A DNA stretch of 64,000 nt from Ruminococcus flavefaciens (lineage in GTDB: Bacteria; Bacillota; Clostridia; Oscillospirales; Ruminococcaceae). The stretch lies in the NCBI GenBank assembly GCA_902777125.1, contig CACYSQ010000008.1, forward strand, positions 1 to 64,000. Reading direction: 5' to 3'. Both the position numbers and the translations under genes were made by a program. Below the pieces are notes generated by a model, which saw only the letters and a program-made list of their open reading frames with translations, was not told where the DNA came from and did not search any database. Below, in pieces: positions 6,914 to 15,227 of the stretch. Positions within the stretch are counted from its first letter, which is position 1. Every line of letters begins with the position of its first letter.

Positions 6914-9691
6914 TTACAGTTCAATAGCCACTGCACATCTCTCGCAGAGAGTGGGGTGGTCGTGGTTTGTGCCGACGTACTTGGAGTAGCACCAGCAGCG
7001 TTCGCACTTCTCGCCGTCAGCCTTTGCGACCTCGAACGAGGTCTCGCTGCCGGACTTCTCGACCTCAACGCCTGAAACGATGAGGATATCCTTGAGGTGG
7101 TCGGCGAGTGCAGCGTACCTGTCGTAATCGGCATCGCTGCTCTTGATGATTATCTTAGCCTCGAGGGACTTACCGATAGTCTTAGCATTTCTTGCCTCCT
7201 CGAGGACCTTGTTAGCAGCCTCGCGGGTGCTGTAGATGAAGCTCCACTTGTCTGTGAACTCTGCATCGAACGAAATACCGGACTTCTCGGGCATCTGGTT
7301 GAGGAAAACGCTCTCCTTGTCGTCACTTGCGGAGTGGGGCATGAACTGCCATATCTCCTCTGCTGTGAAGGAAATGATAGGAGCAGCAAGTCTTGCAACA
7401 GCGCTGAGAATGCGGTACATAGCGGTCTGAGCTGCACGGCGGAGAACGGAATCCTCCTTCTCGCAGTAGAGTCTGTCCTTGATGATGTCGAGGTAGAAGT
7501 TGGACATATCAATTACGCAGAAGTTATGGATAGCGTGGAATGCGATGTGGAAATCGAACGCCTCATAGCCCTCCTTGACCTTGTCGATGAGAGCATCGAG
7601 CTTCATAAGTGCCCATTTATCGAGCTCTGTGAGCTGGTCGTCGGAAACGCTGTCCTTGTCGGGATCAAAGCCCTTGCCGTTGCCGAGGTTTCCGAGAATG
7701 AACCTTGCGGTATTTCTTATCTTCTTGTAGGCATCTGAAAGCTGAGTGAGTATCGGCTTGGAGATGCGGATATCGCTGTGATAATCGGAGGAAGCTACCC
7801 ACAGACGGAGGATATCAGCGCCGTACTGGTCTGTTATCTCGTTGGGAGCGATGCCGTTTCCGAGGGACTTGTGCATAGCTCTGCCCTCGCCGTCAACTAC
7901 CCAGCCGTGGGTGCAGACTGCCTTGTAGGGGGCAGACCCCTTGTACACTACGGAAGTGAGGAGTGATGACTGGAACCAGCCTCTGTACTGGTCAGCGCCC
8001 TCGAGGTAGAGGTCAGCAGGCCATGTAAGGCTCGGGAAATCGTCGCCCTCCATAACAGAGGTATGGGAAACACCGCTGTCGAACCAAACGTCCATGATGT
8101 CGTATTCCTTGGTGAACTCGCCGCATCCGCACTCGCACTTAACATCGGCAGGAATGAACTCAGAGGGCTCCTTGGTCCACCATGAGTCACTGCCCTCCCT
8201 GCGGAAAAGGTCAGCGATAGCCTTGATAGTCTCGTCGGTGCAGATAGGCTTGCCGCAGTCCTTACAGTAAACAACGGGTATCGGAACGCCCCACGTTCTC
8301 TGACGGGAGATGCACCAGTCGCTTCTGTCGCGAACCATGCCCTTGATACGGTCCTCGCCCCAGTCGGGTATCCACTTTACGGACTCGATAGCCTTGATAG
8401 CCTCGTCCTTGAAGCCGTTCACCGAGCAGAACCACTGCTCAGTTGCTCTGTATATGATAGGGCTGTTGCAGCGCCAGCAGTGCGGATACTGGTGGACGAT
8501 CTTCTGAGTTGCGAGCATAGCGCCGAGCTCTGTGAGCTTTGTAGCGATAGCCTTGTTCGCCTCGTCAGTGTCCATACCTGCGAATTCGCCTGCCTCGGCA
8601 GTCTGCCTGCCCTTGTTGTCAACGCAAACGATGATGCCGATATCGTCGTACTTCTTGCAGACCTCGAAGTCCTCGACGCCGTAGCCGGGAGCGGTATGTA
8701 CGCAGCCGGTACCGCTTTCGAGAGTAACGTGGTCGCCTACGATTATCGGTGACGGACGGTCATAGAGGGGGTGCTTTGTCTTCATGCCTTCAAGCTCAGC
8801 GCCTGTGAAGCAGCCCTCGGTGGTATACTCAGTGATACCGGCTGTCTCCATAGTTGTGCGGACGAGCTCCTCCGCCATAACGTAATATTCATCACCAACA
8901 TGGACGAGGGTATAGTTGTACTCCGGTCCGAGGCAGATAGCGAGGTTGCCGGGGATAGTCCATGTGGTAGTCGTCCAGATAACGAAATAAATCTTTGAGA
9001 GGTCAAGTCCCATGCCGGCAAAGATGCCCTTGTCGTCGGTAACGTTGAACTTCACATAGATAGAATAGCAGGGATCGTTGGAATACTCGATCTCAGCCTC
9101 AGCAAGGGCGGTGTTGCAGTCGGGGCACCAGTAAACAGGCTTCAGACCCTTGTACATATAGCCCTTCTTTGCCATAGCGCCGAAAACCTCGACCTGACGC
9201 GCCTCATAAGCGGGACGGAGTGTGAGGTAGGGGTAATCGTAATCGCCGATAGTACCCAGTCTCTTGAACTGCTTCATCTGGTTCTTGACATGGGTCATAG
9301 CGAAATCGCGGCAGTGCTTTCTCAGCTCAGTAGGCGGGATAGCGCCGTCCTTGACGCCGATAGCCTTCATAGCCTTCAGCTCGATAGGGAGACCGTGAGT
9401 GTCCCAGCCGGGAACGTAGGGAGCACAGAATCCGCTCATATTCTTATACTTGACGATGAAATCCTTGAGAGTCTTATTGAGTGCGGTACCGATGTGTATC
9501 TCACCGTTAGCATAGGGAGGACCGTCGTGGAGGATATAGGACTTCTTGCCCTTATTCTTCTCGATCATCTTGTAATAAAGCCTCTGGCTCTCCCATTTTT
9601 CAAGGGTCTCAGGCTCTCTCTTGGGCAGATTTCCGCGCATGGGGAATTCTGTTACCGGTAAATTCAAGGTATTATTGTAATCCTGTGCCAT
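6914..9691 (-). CDS. ileS: isoleucyl-tRNA synthetase
   Basis: The 925-residue class I synthetase charges tRNA-Ile. It has the Rossmann signature DGPPYANGEIHIGTALNK, the tryptophan-rich IWTTTTWTIPGN of the CP1 editing domain, the KMSKS loop as AMHKSLGNG, an anticodon-binding domain, and a C-terminal zinc ribbon (CERCWC...CERC). The HxGH and KMSKS motifs read HIGT and MHKSLGN; I recall the same changes in clostridial homologues, so they need not mean loss of function. The start is MAQDYNN. No T-box leader is visible in the 255 bases upstream. Confidence 0.96.
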   Translation of the reverse strand: MAQDYNNTLNLPVTEFPMRGNLPKREPETLEKWESQRLYYKMIEKNKGKKSYILHDGPPYANGEIHIGTALNKTLKDFIVKYKNMSGFCAPYVPGWDTHGLPIELKAMKAIGVKDGAIPPTELRKHCRDFAMTHVKNQMKQFKRLGTIGDYDYPYLTLRPAYEARQVEVFGAMAKKGYMYKGLKPVYWCPDCNTALAEAEIEYSNDPCYSIYVKFNVTDDKGIFAGMGLDLSKIYFVIWTTTTWTIPGNLAICLGPEYNYTLVHVGDEYYVMAEELVRTTMETAGITEYTTEGCFTGAELEGMKTKHPLYDRPSPIIVGDHVTLESGTGCVHTAPGYGVEDFEVCKKYDDIGIIVCVDNKGRQTAEAGEFAGMDTDEANKAIATKLTELGAMLATQKIVHQYPHCWRCNSPIIYRATEQWFCSVNGFKDEAIKAIESVKWIPDWGEDRIKGMVRDRSDWCISRQRTWGVPIPVVYCKDCGKPICTDETIKAIADLFRREGSDSWWTKEPSEFIPADVKCECGCGEFTKEYDIMDVWFDSGVSHTSVMEGDDFPSLTWPADLYLEGADQYRGWFQSSLLTSVVYKGSAPYKAVCTHGWVVDGEGRAMHKSLGNGIAPNEITDQYGADILRLWVASSDYHSDIRISKPILTQLSDAYKKIRNTARFILGNLGNGKGFDPDKDSVSDDQLTELDKWALMKLDALIDKVKEGYEAFDFHIAFHAIHNFCVIDMSNFYLDIIKDRLYCEKEDSVLRRAAQTAMYRILSAVARLAAPIISFTAEEIWQFMPHSASDDKESVFLNQMPEKSGISFDAEFTDKWSFIYSTREAANKVLEEARNAKTIGKSLEAKIIIKSSDADYDRYAALADHLKDILIVSGVEVEKSGSETSFEVAKADGEKCERCWCYSKYVGTNHDHPTLCERCAVAIEL

Positions 9692-9775
9692 TTTCACGCG
9701 AGCATGACGCAAAATGCGCCAGCTCCTCCTTTCAAGCTGATTTTTGGGGGTTAAGTTATTAGTGCTTAGCTGGGG

Positions 9776-9916
9776 TGTCTGCCTTCCGGCAGACGGATCA
9801 GATTATGTTTAAACTGCCGATACCATTTTGCAGGAGCGCACAGTGTACGCCCGCAGTAACGTATACGGTACCAGGAATAAAAACGAACGTCGCGGGCGAA
9901 CGATGTTCGCACCTAC
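9776..9916. repeat. intergenic palindromic repeats between divIVA and ileS
   Basis: This 255-base gap holds no gene. It contains a GTCTGCC/GGCAGAC hairpin (9777-9794) and two members of the ~25-bp palindrome family that recurs through the window (9830-9856, GCAGGAGCGCACAGTG...; 9891-9916, CGCGGGCGAACGATGTTCG...). A low-complexity ACTTTCTGATTTCTTAGCTCTTAG tract follows up to divIVA. Confidence 0.75.
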
Positions 9917-9946
9917 ACTACTTTCTGATTTCTTAGCTCTTAGCTC

Positions 9947-10492
9947 TTATTCTGCTGCTATAGAGGCAGCGATCTCCTCTGCTGTTTCGGGCTCATAGCC
10001 TACAGCGTCCTCAAAGGTCTCGGGCATAGATGAAATGAGCTCGAGGTGGCTCTTGTACATATCGAACAGGCTCTTCTTGAACTCGGAGACCTGATTCTGA
10101 GCCTCCTTCAGAGCGTCCTTCTCGCGGGCGATCTCCTCACGGTTGCGCTCCATAGCCTCGGCGTGCTGACGGACAGCCTCGTCCTCGAGCTCGGCAGCCT
10201 TAGCCTGAGCCTCAGCGATGATAGCCTCAGCCTTTTCATTAGCCTCAGCAATTACCTGATGGCCCTGCTTCTGGGCACCGAGGAGAGCGTCCTTGAGGGC
10301 GTCCTCGTCCTTCATATACTCTCTCACCTTGTCGGCGAGGATCTGTATCTTGTTGTTTGCCTCAGCGCGTTCGCGCTCCATTTCGTCGAGTTCAGCCTCG
10401 AGCTGTGAAAGAAATTCGTCGATCTCCTCCTGCTTATAGCCGAAGGCAGCCTTCTCAAATCTCTTATTTCTTACGTCCTTTGAAGTTATCAT
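9947..10492 (-). CDS. divIVA: DivIVA-family cell division/polarity protein
   Basis: The N-terminus ITSKDVRNKRFEKAAFGY followed by EEIDEFL is the membrane-curvature-binding DivIVA head. It is followed by about 120 residues of Glu/Ala/Lys-rich coiled coil and a short acidic tail, 181 residues in all. DivIVA gathers at negatively curved membrane near septa and recruits division or wall-growth proteins. The ATG at 10492 follows GAGGTGAACGAA. It ends the sepF-ylmH-divIVA cluster, the standard Gram-positive order. Confidence 0.92.
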   Translation of the reverse strand: MITSKDVRNKRFEKAAFGYKQEEIDEFLSQLEAELDEMERERAEANNKIQILADKVREYMKDEDALKDALLGAQKQGHQVIAEANEKAEAIIAEAQAKAAELEDEAVRQHAEAMERNREEIAREKDALKEAQNQVSEFKKSLFDMYKSHLELISSMPETFEDAVGYEPETAEEIAASIAAE

Positions 10493-10503
10493 TTCGTTCA
10501 CCT

Positions 10504-11259
10504 CTAAATAAATTTGCGAATATCTATGTGTATGCGGTTCTTTTTAGTAAGACCGTCTATACCGTAAAGAATAAATCTTCCGCAGCCCCTTACGGAGAGG
10601 ATATCCCCCTCGCGCAGCTCCTGCGATACAGAAGCCGCCGGAAAATGGTTCACCCCGACCTTATCGGAGCGTATCAGCGCCGCAGCCTTCTCGCGGCTTA
10701 TACCGACCGCAAGGCTTACAACGCAGTCGAGCCTGAGCGAAGCGACAGTTCCGCTTATCGGCTTGAATTCCTGAGTATTCCCGAGGCATAGCTCCCTCTC
10801 ATCGGTGAGCTTAACGCCCACTCTGCCGATCTTGGTGACCGACTGCAAGAGGAGCTTCGCGGCAACGTCCGTGACGAAGCACTGGGCAATGCCCTCATCT
10901 GTCAGGATATCGCCAATGACCTCGCGTTTGAGCTGCTGAGCCATGAATGAGCCGAGGACATCACGGTGAGTGACCTTGTCCTCCGGGCGGAAGGTCAGGG
11001 TCAGGCACTTCATGGGAAAGTCCCCCTCCTCAGCGGGACAGTAATCGGGGTAGACCGCGAGCATTTTCCGCATCGCGCCCTCATAGCCGCCGTAAAGGGA
11101 GAAGCCGTGTCCTGCCGGCAGGTATCCGAGCCGCTGTTCCGCGAGAGCACACTGGCGCTCATCGAGGAACGCCGAAAAAACCGGTGCTCCATAGCGTTCA
11201 CAGCGGTCGGTCATATCGCTCAGTCTTGCCTCAAGGAGCTTGTCCTCAGAAGCGTTCAT
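10504..11259 (-). CDS. ylmH: YlmH-type S4-domain RNA-binding protein
   Basis: The 251-residue protein matches YlmH of the division cluster. An N-terminal region with FLDERQCALAEQRL and GGYEGAMRKM precedes a C-terminal S4 RNA-binding domain (LRLDCVVSLAVGISREKAAALIRSDKVGVN). In Bacillus the family member has been linked to cell division and, more recently, to rescue of stalled ribosomal subunits. Its ATG shares one base with the sepF stop (TGATG), so translation is coupled. Confidence 0.88.
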   Translation of the reverse strand: MNASEDKLLEARLSDMTDRCERYGAPVFSAFLDERQCALAEQRLGYLPAGHGFSLYGGYEGAMRKMLAVYPDYCPAEEGDFPMKCLTLTFRPEDKVTHRDVLGSFMAQQLKREVIGDILTDEGIAQCFVTDVAAKLLLQSVTKIGRVGVKLTDERELCLGNTQEFKPISGTVASLRLDCVVSLAVGISREKAAALIRSDKVGVNHFPAASVSQELREGDILSVRGCGRFILYGIDGLTKKNRIHIDIRKFI

Positions 11260-11744
11260 CAGATGAATACGCCGTTGTTCTCCAGCTCGCCGACAAGGTC
11301 CTCACCGATGAAGCCTACGTTGTAGGGAGTGATGATGTAGGTGAGGTTGGCTACAGGCTTTAGGCTTCCGCCGTTGGCATAGGCAACGCCTACGAGGAAG
11401 TCGATGATCCTTCTCTTGTTCTCAGGAGAAGCGGTCTCAAGGTTGAGAACTACAGTCTTCTTTGCGATGAGATGATCTGCGATCTGCTTTGCGTCTGTGA
11501 AAGCAGAGGGCTTAACGAGAACTACCTGAAGCTGAGCAGTGGTCTGGATATTTACCACCTTGTTTCTTCTGCCTGTGGGAGTTTCGCCTACAGGAGCAGC
11601 CGCAGCTGCGGGAGTCTCGGAAGGTTCGGGACGGGAATAGCCGCCGGGTCTGTCATCTCCGCCGCGCATAGGGACGTCAGCCTCGTCGAAATCGTCATCG
11701 TCTGAGGCAAAGAAAAAATCCTTGATTCCGTCAAAAAGTTTCAT
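11259..11744 (-). CDS. sepF: cell division protein SepF
   Basis: SepF polymerises on the membrane and helps anchor and bundle FtsZ at the septum. An N-terminal amphipathic helix (MKLFDGIKDFFF) is followed by an acidic/Pro/Gly-rich linker. The SepF core spans about residues 75-155 (VVLVKPSAFTDAKQIADHL, then VVLNLETASPENKRRIIDFL and YIITPYNV). The start is MKLF at 11744; seven upstream codons lack a ribosome site. It sits between the PLP protein and ylmH as in most Firmicutes. Confidence 0.93.
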   Translation of the reverse strand: MKLFDGIKDFFFASDDDDFDEADVPMRGGDDRPGGYSRPEPSETPAAAAAPVGETPTGRRNKVVNIQTTAQLQVVLVKPSAFTDAKQIADHLIAKKTVVLNLETASPENKRRIIDFLVGVAYANGGSLKPVANLTYIITPYNVGFIGEDLVGELENNGVFI

Positions 11745-11831
11745 TTTAATACTCCTTCTCCGCACTTTTGTTTTTATTTTTCTTCGGTGAAGCTATGCGG
11801 ACTTCACCTATTCTGCAACAGCATTCCGCTG

Positions 11832-12518
11832 TCAGGTGCTATAGTTTCTTGCGCCGAAAATACCTGTTCCCACTCTCACGAGAGTAGAGCCGTGGGCAAC
11901 AGCCGCCGCATAGTCATGGGTCATGCCCATAGAGAGCACGTCCATTGGGAAGTCCTCGGAGAGCCTGTCATAGAGCTCCTTCATTCTGCCGAGGAATATA
12001 TCGCTGTCAGACGGCGGAGGTATGGTCATCAGCCCTCTGAGGCGGACGCCCTCCGTATTAACAGCCGCAGTCAGGAGGTCTCTTATCTCCTCCGGGGAAA
12101 CGCCGCTCTTTGAGTCCTCACCGCCGATATTGACCTCGCAAAGGATATCCATAATCCTGCCGTTCTTCACGGCAAGGCGGCTTATCTCGGAGAGCAGCCT
12201 TTCGCTGTCAACGGACTGTATCATGCTGACATCGTTGATAATATATTTTACCTTATTTGTCTGGAGGTGCCCGATGATGTGGACCTCCGCTGAGCTTATA
12301 TACTGCTCCTTTTTGGATAGATATTCCTGAACGCGGTTCTCGCCGAGAAGTTCGATGCCGTCCTTTACGGCGCGGTTTATGAGCTCAGGGGCAACGGTCT
12401 TGGTGACCGCCATGAGCCTCACGCTTTTCGGCTCTCTTCCGGCTTTCGCACAGGCATTGCTGATAGTTCCGCGTATACGCCTGATATTCTCATCAACAAA
12501 GCTGAGAGCGTCTGTCAT
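11832..12518 (-). CDS. YggS/PROSC-family pyridoxal-phosphate homeostasis protein (YlmE type)
   Basis: The 228-residue protein has the alanine-racemase-like TIM barrel with the PLP lysine in LMAVTKTV, the IGHLQTNKVK motif, EVNIGGEDSKSG, and the phosphate-binding SMGMTHDYAAAV and VRVGTGIFG. These proteins bind PLP and buffer its level; no reaction is assigned. This is the gene usually upstream of sepF. The ATG overlaps the end of the HlyD-like gene. About 87 bases separate it from sepF. Confidence 0.93.
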   Translation of the reverse strand: MTDALSFVDENIRRIRGTISNACAKAGREPKSVRLMAVTKTVAPELINRAVKDGIELLGENRVQEYLSKKEQYISSAEVHIIGHLQTNKVKYIINDVSMIQSVDSERLLSEISRLAVKNGRIMDILCEVNIGGEDSKSGVSPEEIRDLLTAAVNTEGVRLRGLMTIPPPSDSDIFLGRMKELYDRLSEDFPMDVLSMGMTHDYAAAVAHGSTLVRVGTGIFGARNYST

Positions 12519-12519
12519 C

Positions 12520-13767
12520 TCAATCAACACCTTCGATCATGATATCGTCATAGAGTGCAAGGTAGCTTTCATCGCCTATATGCTCGAGGGACGAGAGAAC
12601 ATAATCGCTGCCCTCATAGATGACGTCTATCTTCTTGAACTCTATTTTTTCGCCGTTAAGGACATAAACGCCCTTGTAGGTGACGTCCTTTGTAACGCTG
12701 CTGCCATCCTCAGTGACCTCCTCATTTACGAAGCGTATCGCTTCACGGGGGACCTTCAGGCCGCGGTAATTTCCGCGGATAAGCTCGATATTCTCACATC
12801 TGTGCTGTACGAGCTCACTGCTGAATTCACGGCAGGCAAGTATCAGGACAGCCCTTTTCTGGTCTTCCTCACCGCGGATATCCTTGACCTCCGCAGTGAA
12901 GCTTTCGGAGCTTGATTCGGGTCTGATCCTCACATAGTCGCCGACCTTATACTCCTGATGTGAGTTGTCAACAACGCCTGCAAGGTACCAGTTATAGCCG
13001 CTTATGAGCTTTCCGACCACCTTCGGGTCATCGAGGCGGGTATCCGTGACCTGTTCTATCTGGTCAGCGGTCAGTGTATCGAGAGAGCTCACGGTGAGCT
13101 TGTCCTCATAGCCGTCGCAGTAGCTCACGAAATAGCCGGAGCTCTTGGAAGAAACGGTCTCTATGGGCTTTGAAGCCTCACGCTTGAGCTGGTCGAGGCG
13201 GGTCTGGATATCTATGACCTGCTGGCTGAAATCCGTGACCTCGTTAGTGATTATCTGATAGGTACTCATCTCGACGATGAGCTCGTCCTTGACGCTCTTA
13301 ACGCCGGGAAGATCCATTCTGTCGCGGCAGAAGAGAAATTCGCGGTAATCCTCGGATATATTCGCAGAGAGCTCGGAGGGCTGGGCAGATTCACGCGTAC
13401 CGGGGTTCTGTATCTTGAGGAGGATATCGAGCTCCTTTTCGAGAGCAGCCTGTTCGCGGTTGCGTTTTATCTGTGAATCGTCGGGGTAAGCGACTGCGAT
13501 TATGCCGTCGCTGCCGAGCTTGCCGCCGTCCGGCACACTGTAGCTGAGAATACCTCTTCCGCTGTAGGTTATCGGAGCTTCGTCCCTTATGAAAACTCCC
13601 CGGAATTCGGCTACGGCAGTAGCCTCGGAGATAAGGGCGCTCTCGGTATCGCTGTCGCGGTTCTTCTGATTGTAGATAACGCTCACAAAGATGACGAGGA
13701 ACAGCACGATAACGGTATTACGCAGTATCTTTACCAGCATACTGCTATCTGTTCCGGTAAAGCGCAT
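12520..13767 (-). CDS. HlyD-like membrane-anchored adaptor of the sepF cluster
   Basis: One N-terminal membrane helix (residues about 12-28) is followed by an extracytoplasmic part: a barrel-sandwich segment (AEFRGVFIRDEAPITYSGRG), a Glu/Lys/Arg-rich helical hairpin (about 95-210) and a second barrel region (GYFVSYCDGYED..., VGDYVRIRPESSS). This is the layout of HlyD/MFP adaptors, and a protein like it sits next to sepF in many Clostridia. No transporter gene is nearby, so its partner is unknown. It lies 13 bases after hfq. Confidence 0.75.
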   Translation of the reverse strand: MRFTGTDSSMLVKILRNTVIVLFLVIFVSVIYNQKNRDSDTESALISEATAVAEFRGVFIRDEAPITYSGRGILSYSVPDGGKLGSDGIIAVAYPDDSQIKRNREQAALEKELDILLKIQNPGTRESAQPSELSANISEDYREFLFCRDRMDLPGVKSVKDELIVEMSTYQIITNEVTDFSQQVIDIQTRLDQLKREASKPIETVSSKSSGYFVSYCDGYEDKLTVSSLDTLTADQIEQVTDTRLDDPKVVGKLISGYNWYLAGVVDNSHQEYKVGDYVRIRPESSSESFTAEVKDIRGEEDQKRAVLILACREFSSELVQHRCENIELIRGNYRGLKVPREAIRFVNEEVTEDGSSVTKDVTYKGVYVLNGEKIEFKKIDVIYEGSDYVLSSLEHIGDESYLALYDDIMIEGVD

Positions 13768-13779
13768 TCAGATCACACC

Positions 13780-14019
13780 TTATTCGCTTTTTTCGCCTGC
13801 GTCGAGGATAGAAACGGGTCTGTTGGGGATTATCGTGGAGATAGCGTGCTTGTAGACGAGCTGCTGCTTTCCGTCGCAGTCGAAGATAGCAACATAGCTG
13901 TCAAAGCCCCTTACCATGCCCTTGAACTGGAAGCCGTTGGTAAGGATTATGGTCACCATTATCCTGTCCTTTCTGCACTGGTTAAGAAAAACGTCCTGTA
14001 AATTCAATGCCTTGTTCAT
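13780..14019 (-). CDS. hfq: RNA chaperone Hfq
   Basis: The 79-residue protein has the Sm fold: Sm1 from [20 protein letters not shown] to [18 protein letters not shown], and Sm2 as [15 protein letters not shown] (the usual YKHA/ISTI). Hfq forms a hexameric ring that helps small RNAs pair with mRNAs. I start at MNKALN because AGGAGAATGTGT precedes it; an ATG-like start two codons earlier is too close to that site. It lies 100 bases downstream of miaA, the common miaA-hfq order. Confidence 0.95.
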   Translation of the reverse strand: MNKALNLQDVFLNQCRKDRIMVTIILTNGFQFKGMVRGFDSYVAIFDCDGKQQLVYKHAISTIIPNRPVSILDAGEKSE

Positions 14020-14118
14020 ACACATTCTCCTGTTCCTTAATATTGCGGTATAAACGCCGCGGTCTTGATCTCTGATGTATTCCTGTCATGAGAACAAAAA
14101 TACACACAATACATTATA

Positions 14119-15075
14119 TCATATATTCCAGTATTTTGCTATACATTTTTTTGATTTTTCTGAAATTTCATTCAATTTAGCAAATTCGTCCAAAATAATC
14201 CACTGAATACGGTCATTTTTTCTAAACCATGTGAGCTGACGCTTGGCATAACGGCGGGTCTCCTGCTGTATCTTCGCTACGCACTCGTCAAGGGACTGCT
14301 CCCCCTTGAAGTAGGGTATGAGCTCCTTGTAGCCTATCGCGTTCGCGGAAGTCCTCATTCCACCGCTCTCCCAGAGAGCACGGGCTTCCTCAACGAGTCC
14401 CGCCTCCGCCATTTTCTCAACGCGGAGATCGGTCCTCCGGTAGAGCACTGCCCTGTCCGCGAAATTCAGCCCTATTATCAGGCTGTCGTAGGGACTTTCC
14501 TCGCGGCGGCTCTCAGCTTTCAGCTCACTGAAACGCCTGCCGGTAACATGGCAGACCTCCAGTGCCCTTATCACGCGGACCAGATTGTTAGGGTGGATAG
14601 CCGCAGCAGCCTCCGGGTCGAGCTCAGTGAGCCTCGCGTGGAGGGCTTCGTTGCCGTTTTCAGCCGCAAAAGCCGCAAGCTCCGCACGGTAAGCCTCATC
14701 GCTGCTGCACTCCGAGAACTGCACATTCCCGAGCAGACTGTCCACATAGAGACCCGTGCCGCCCACTATGACCGGGAGCTTTCCCCTGCCGTGTATCTCG
14801 GCTATCTTCTCCCTTGCGAGCCGGACGTAATCCGCCGCACTGAACGGCTCGTCCATATCGAGAACGCCTATCAGGTGGTGCGGAATGCCCCGCATCTCCT
14901 CAGCGGTCGGCTTAGCGGAAGCAATGTCCATGCCCTTGTAGATCTGCATGGAATCGGCAGAAACGACCTCTCCACCGTATACCGCGGCAAGCTCTGCGCC
15001 GAGGGCTGTCTTTCCGGAGGCGGTAGGTCCCACTATGGCAAGGACCCTCGGCTTATTTTCCGTGCTTATCGTCAT
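14119..15075 (-). CDS. miaA: tRNA dimethylallyltransferase
   Basis: The 318-residue enzyme adds a dimethylallyl group to A37 of tRNAs reading UNN codons. It has the P-loop IVGPTASGKTALGAEL, the substrate loop VVSADSMQIYKGMDI, GIPHHLIGVLD and VGGTGLYVDSLL, and the C-terminal RRYAKRQLTWFRKND. Its product is the substrate of MiaB, encoded 2.4 kb upstream in the same run. The first 23 bases overlap a small membrane-protein gene. Confidence 0.97.
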   Translation of the reverse strand: MTISTENKPRVLAIVGPTASGKTALGAELAAVYGGEVVSADSMQIYKGMDIASAKPTAEEMRGIPHHLIGVLDMDEPFSAADYVRLAREKIAEIHGRGKLPVIVGGTGLYVDSLLGNVQFSECSSDEAYRAELAAFAAENGNEALHARLTELDPEAAAAIHPNNLVRVIRALEVCHVTGRRFSELKAESRREESPYDSLIIGLNFADRAVLYRRTDLRVEKMAEAGLVEEARALWESGGMRTSANAIGYKELIPYFKGEQSLDECVAKIQQETRRYAKRQLTWFRKNDRIQWIILDEFAKLNEISEKSKKCIAKYWNI

Positions 15076-15217
15076 TTTTACCGTCCTTCCCGTCCTTGTC
15101 CGACTTGAAGATAACGCTCAGGACTATCGCAATGACAAGTCCCGCAAGAAGCACCAGTGATACCGGCGCAAAAAAGCTGTTGAGGTCACTTTTAGGGATA
15201 AGTGCAAGTAATTCCAT
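15053..15217 (-). CDS. 54-residue single-span membrane protein, unknown
   Basis: Between mutL and miaA an ATG preceded by AAGGAGGAAGCT opens a 54-codon frame. The product begins MELLALIPKSDLNSFF, has one strongly hydrophobic helix (about residues 17-37: PVSLVLLAGLVIAIVLSVIF) and ends in an Asp/Lys-rich tail (SDKDGKDGKNDDKHGK). It starts ten bases after mutL ends and overlaps the start of miaA by 23 bases. The strong ribosome site, exact fit and clear helix-plus-charged-tail design support a real gene. I recognise no family. Confidence 0.68.
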   Translation of the reverse strand: MELLALIPKSDLNSFFAPVSLVLLAGLVIAIVLSVIFKSDKDGKDGKNDDKHGK

Positions 15218-15227
15218 AGCTTCCTCC

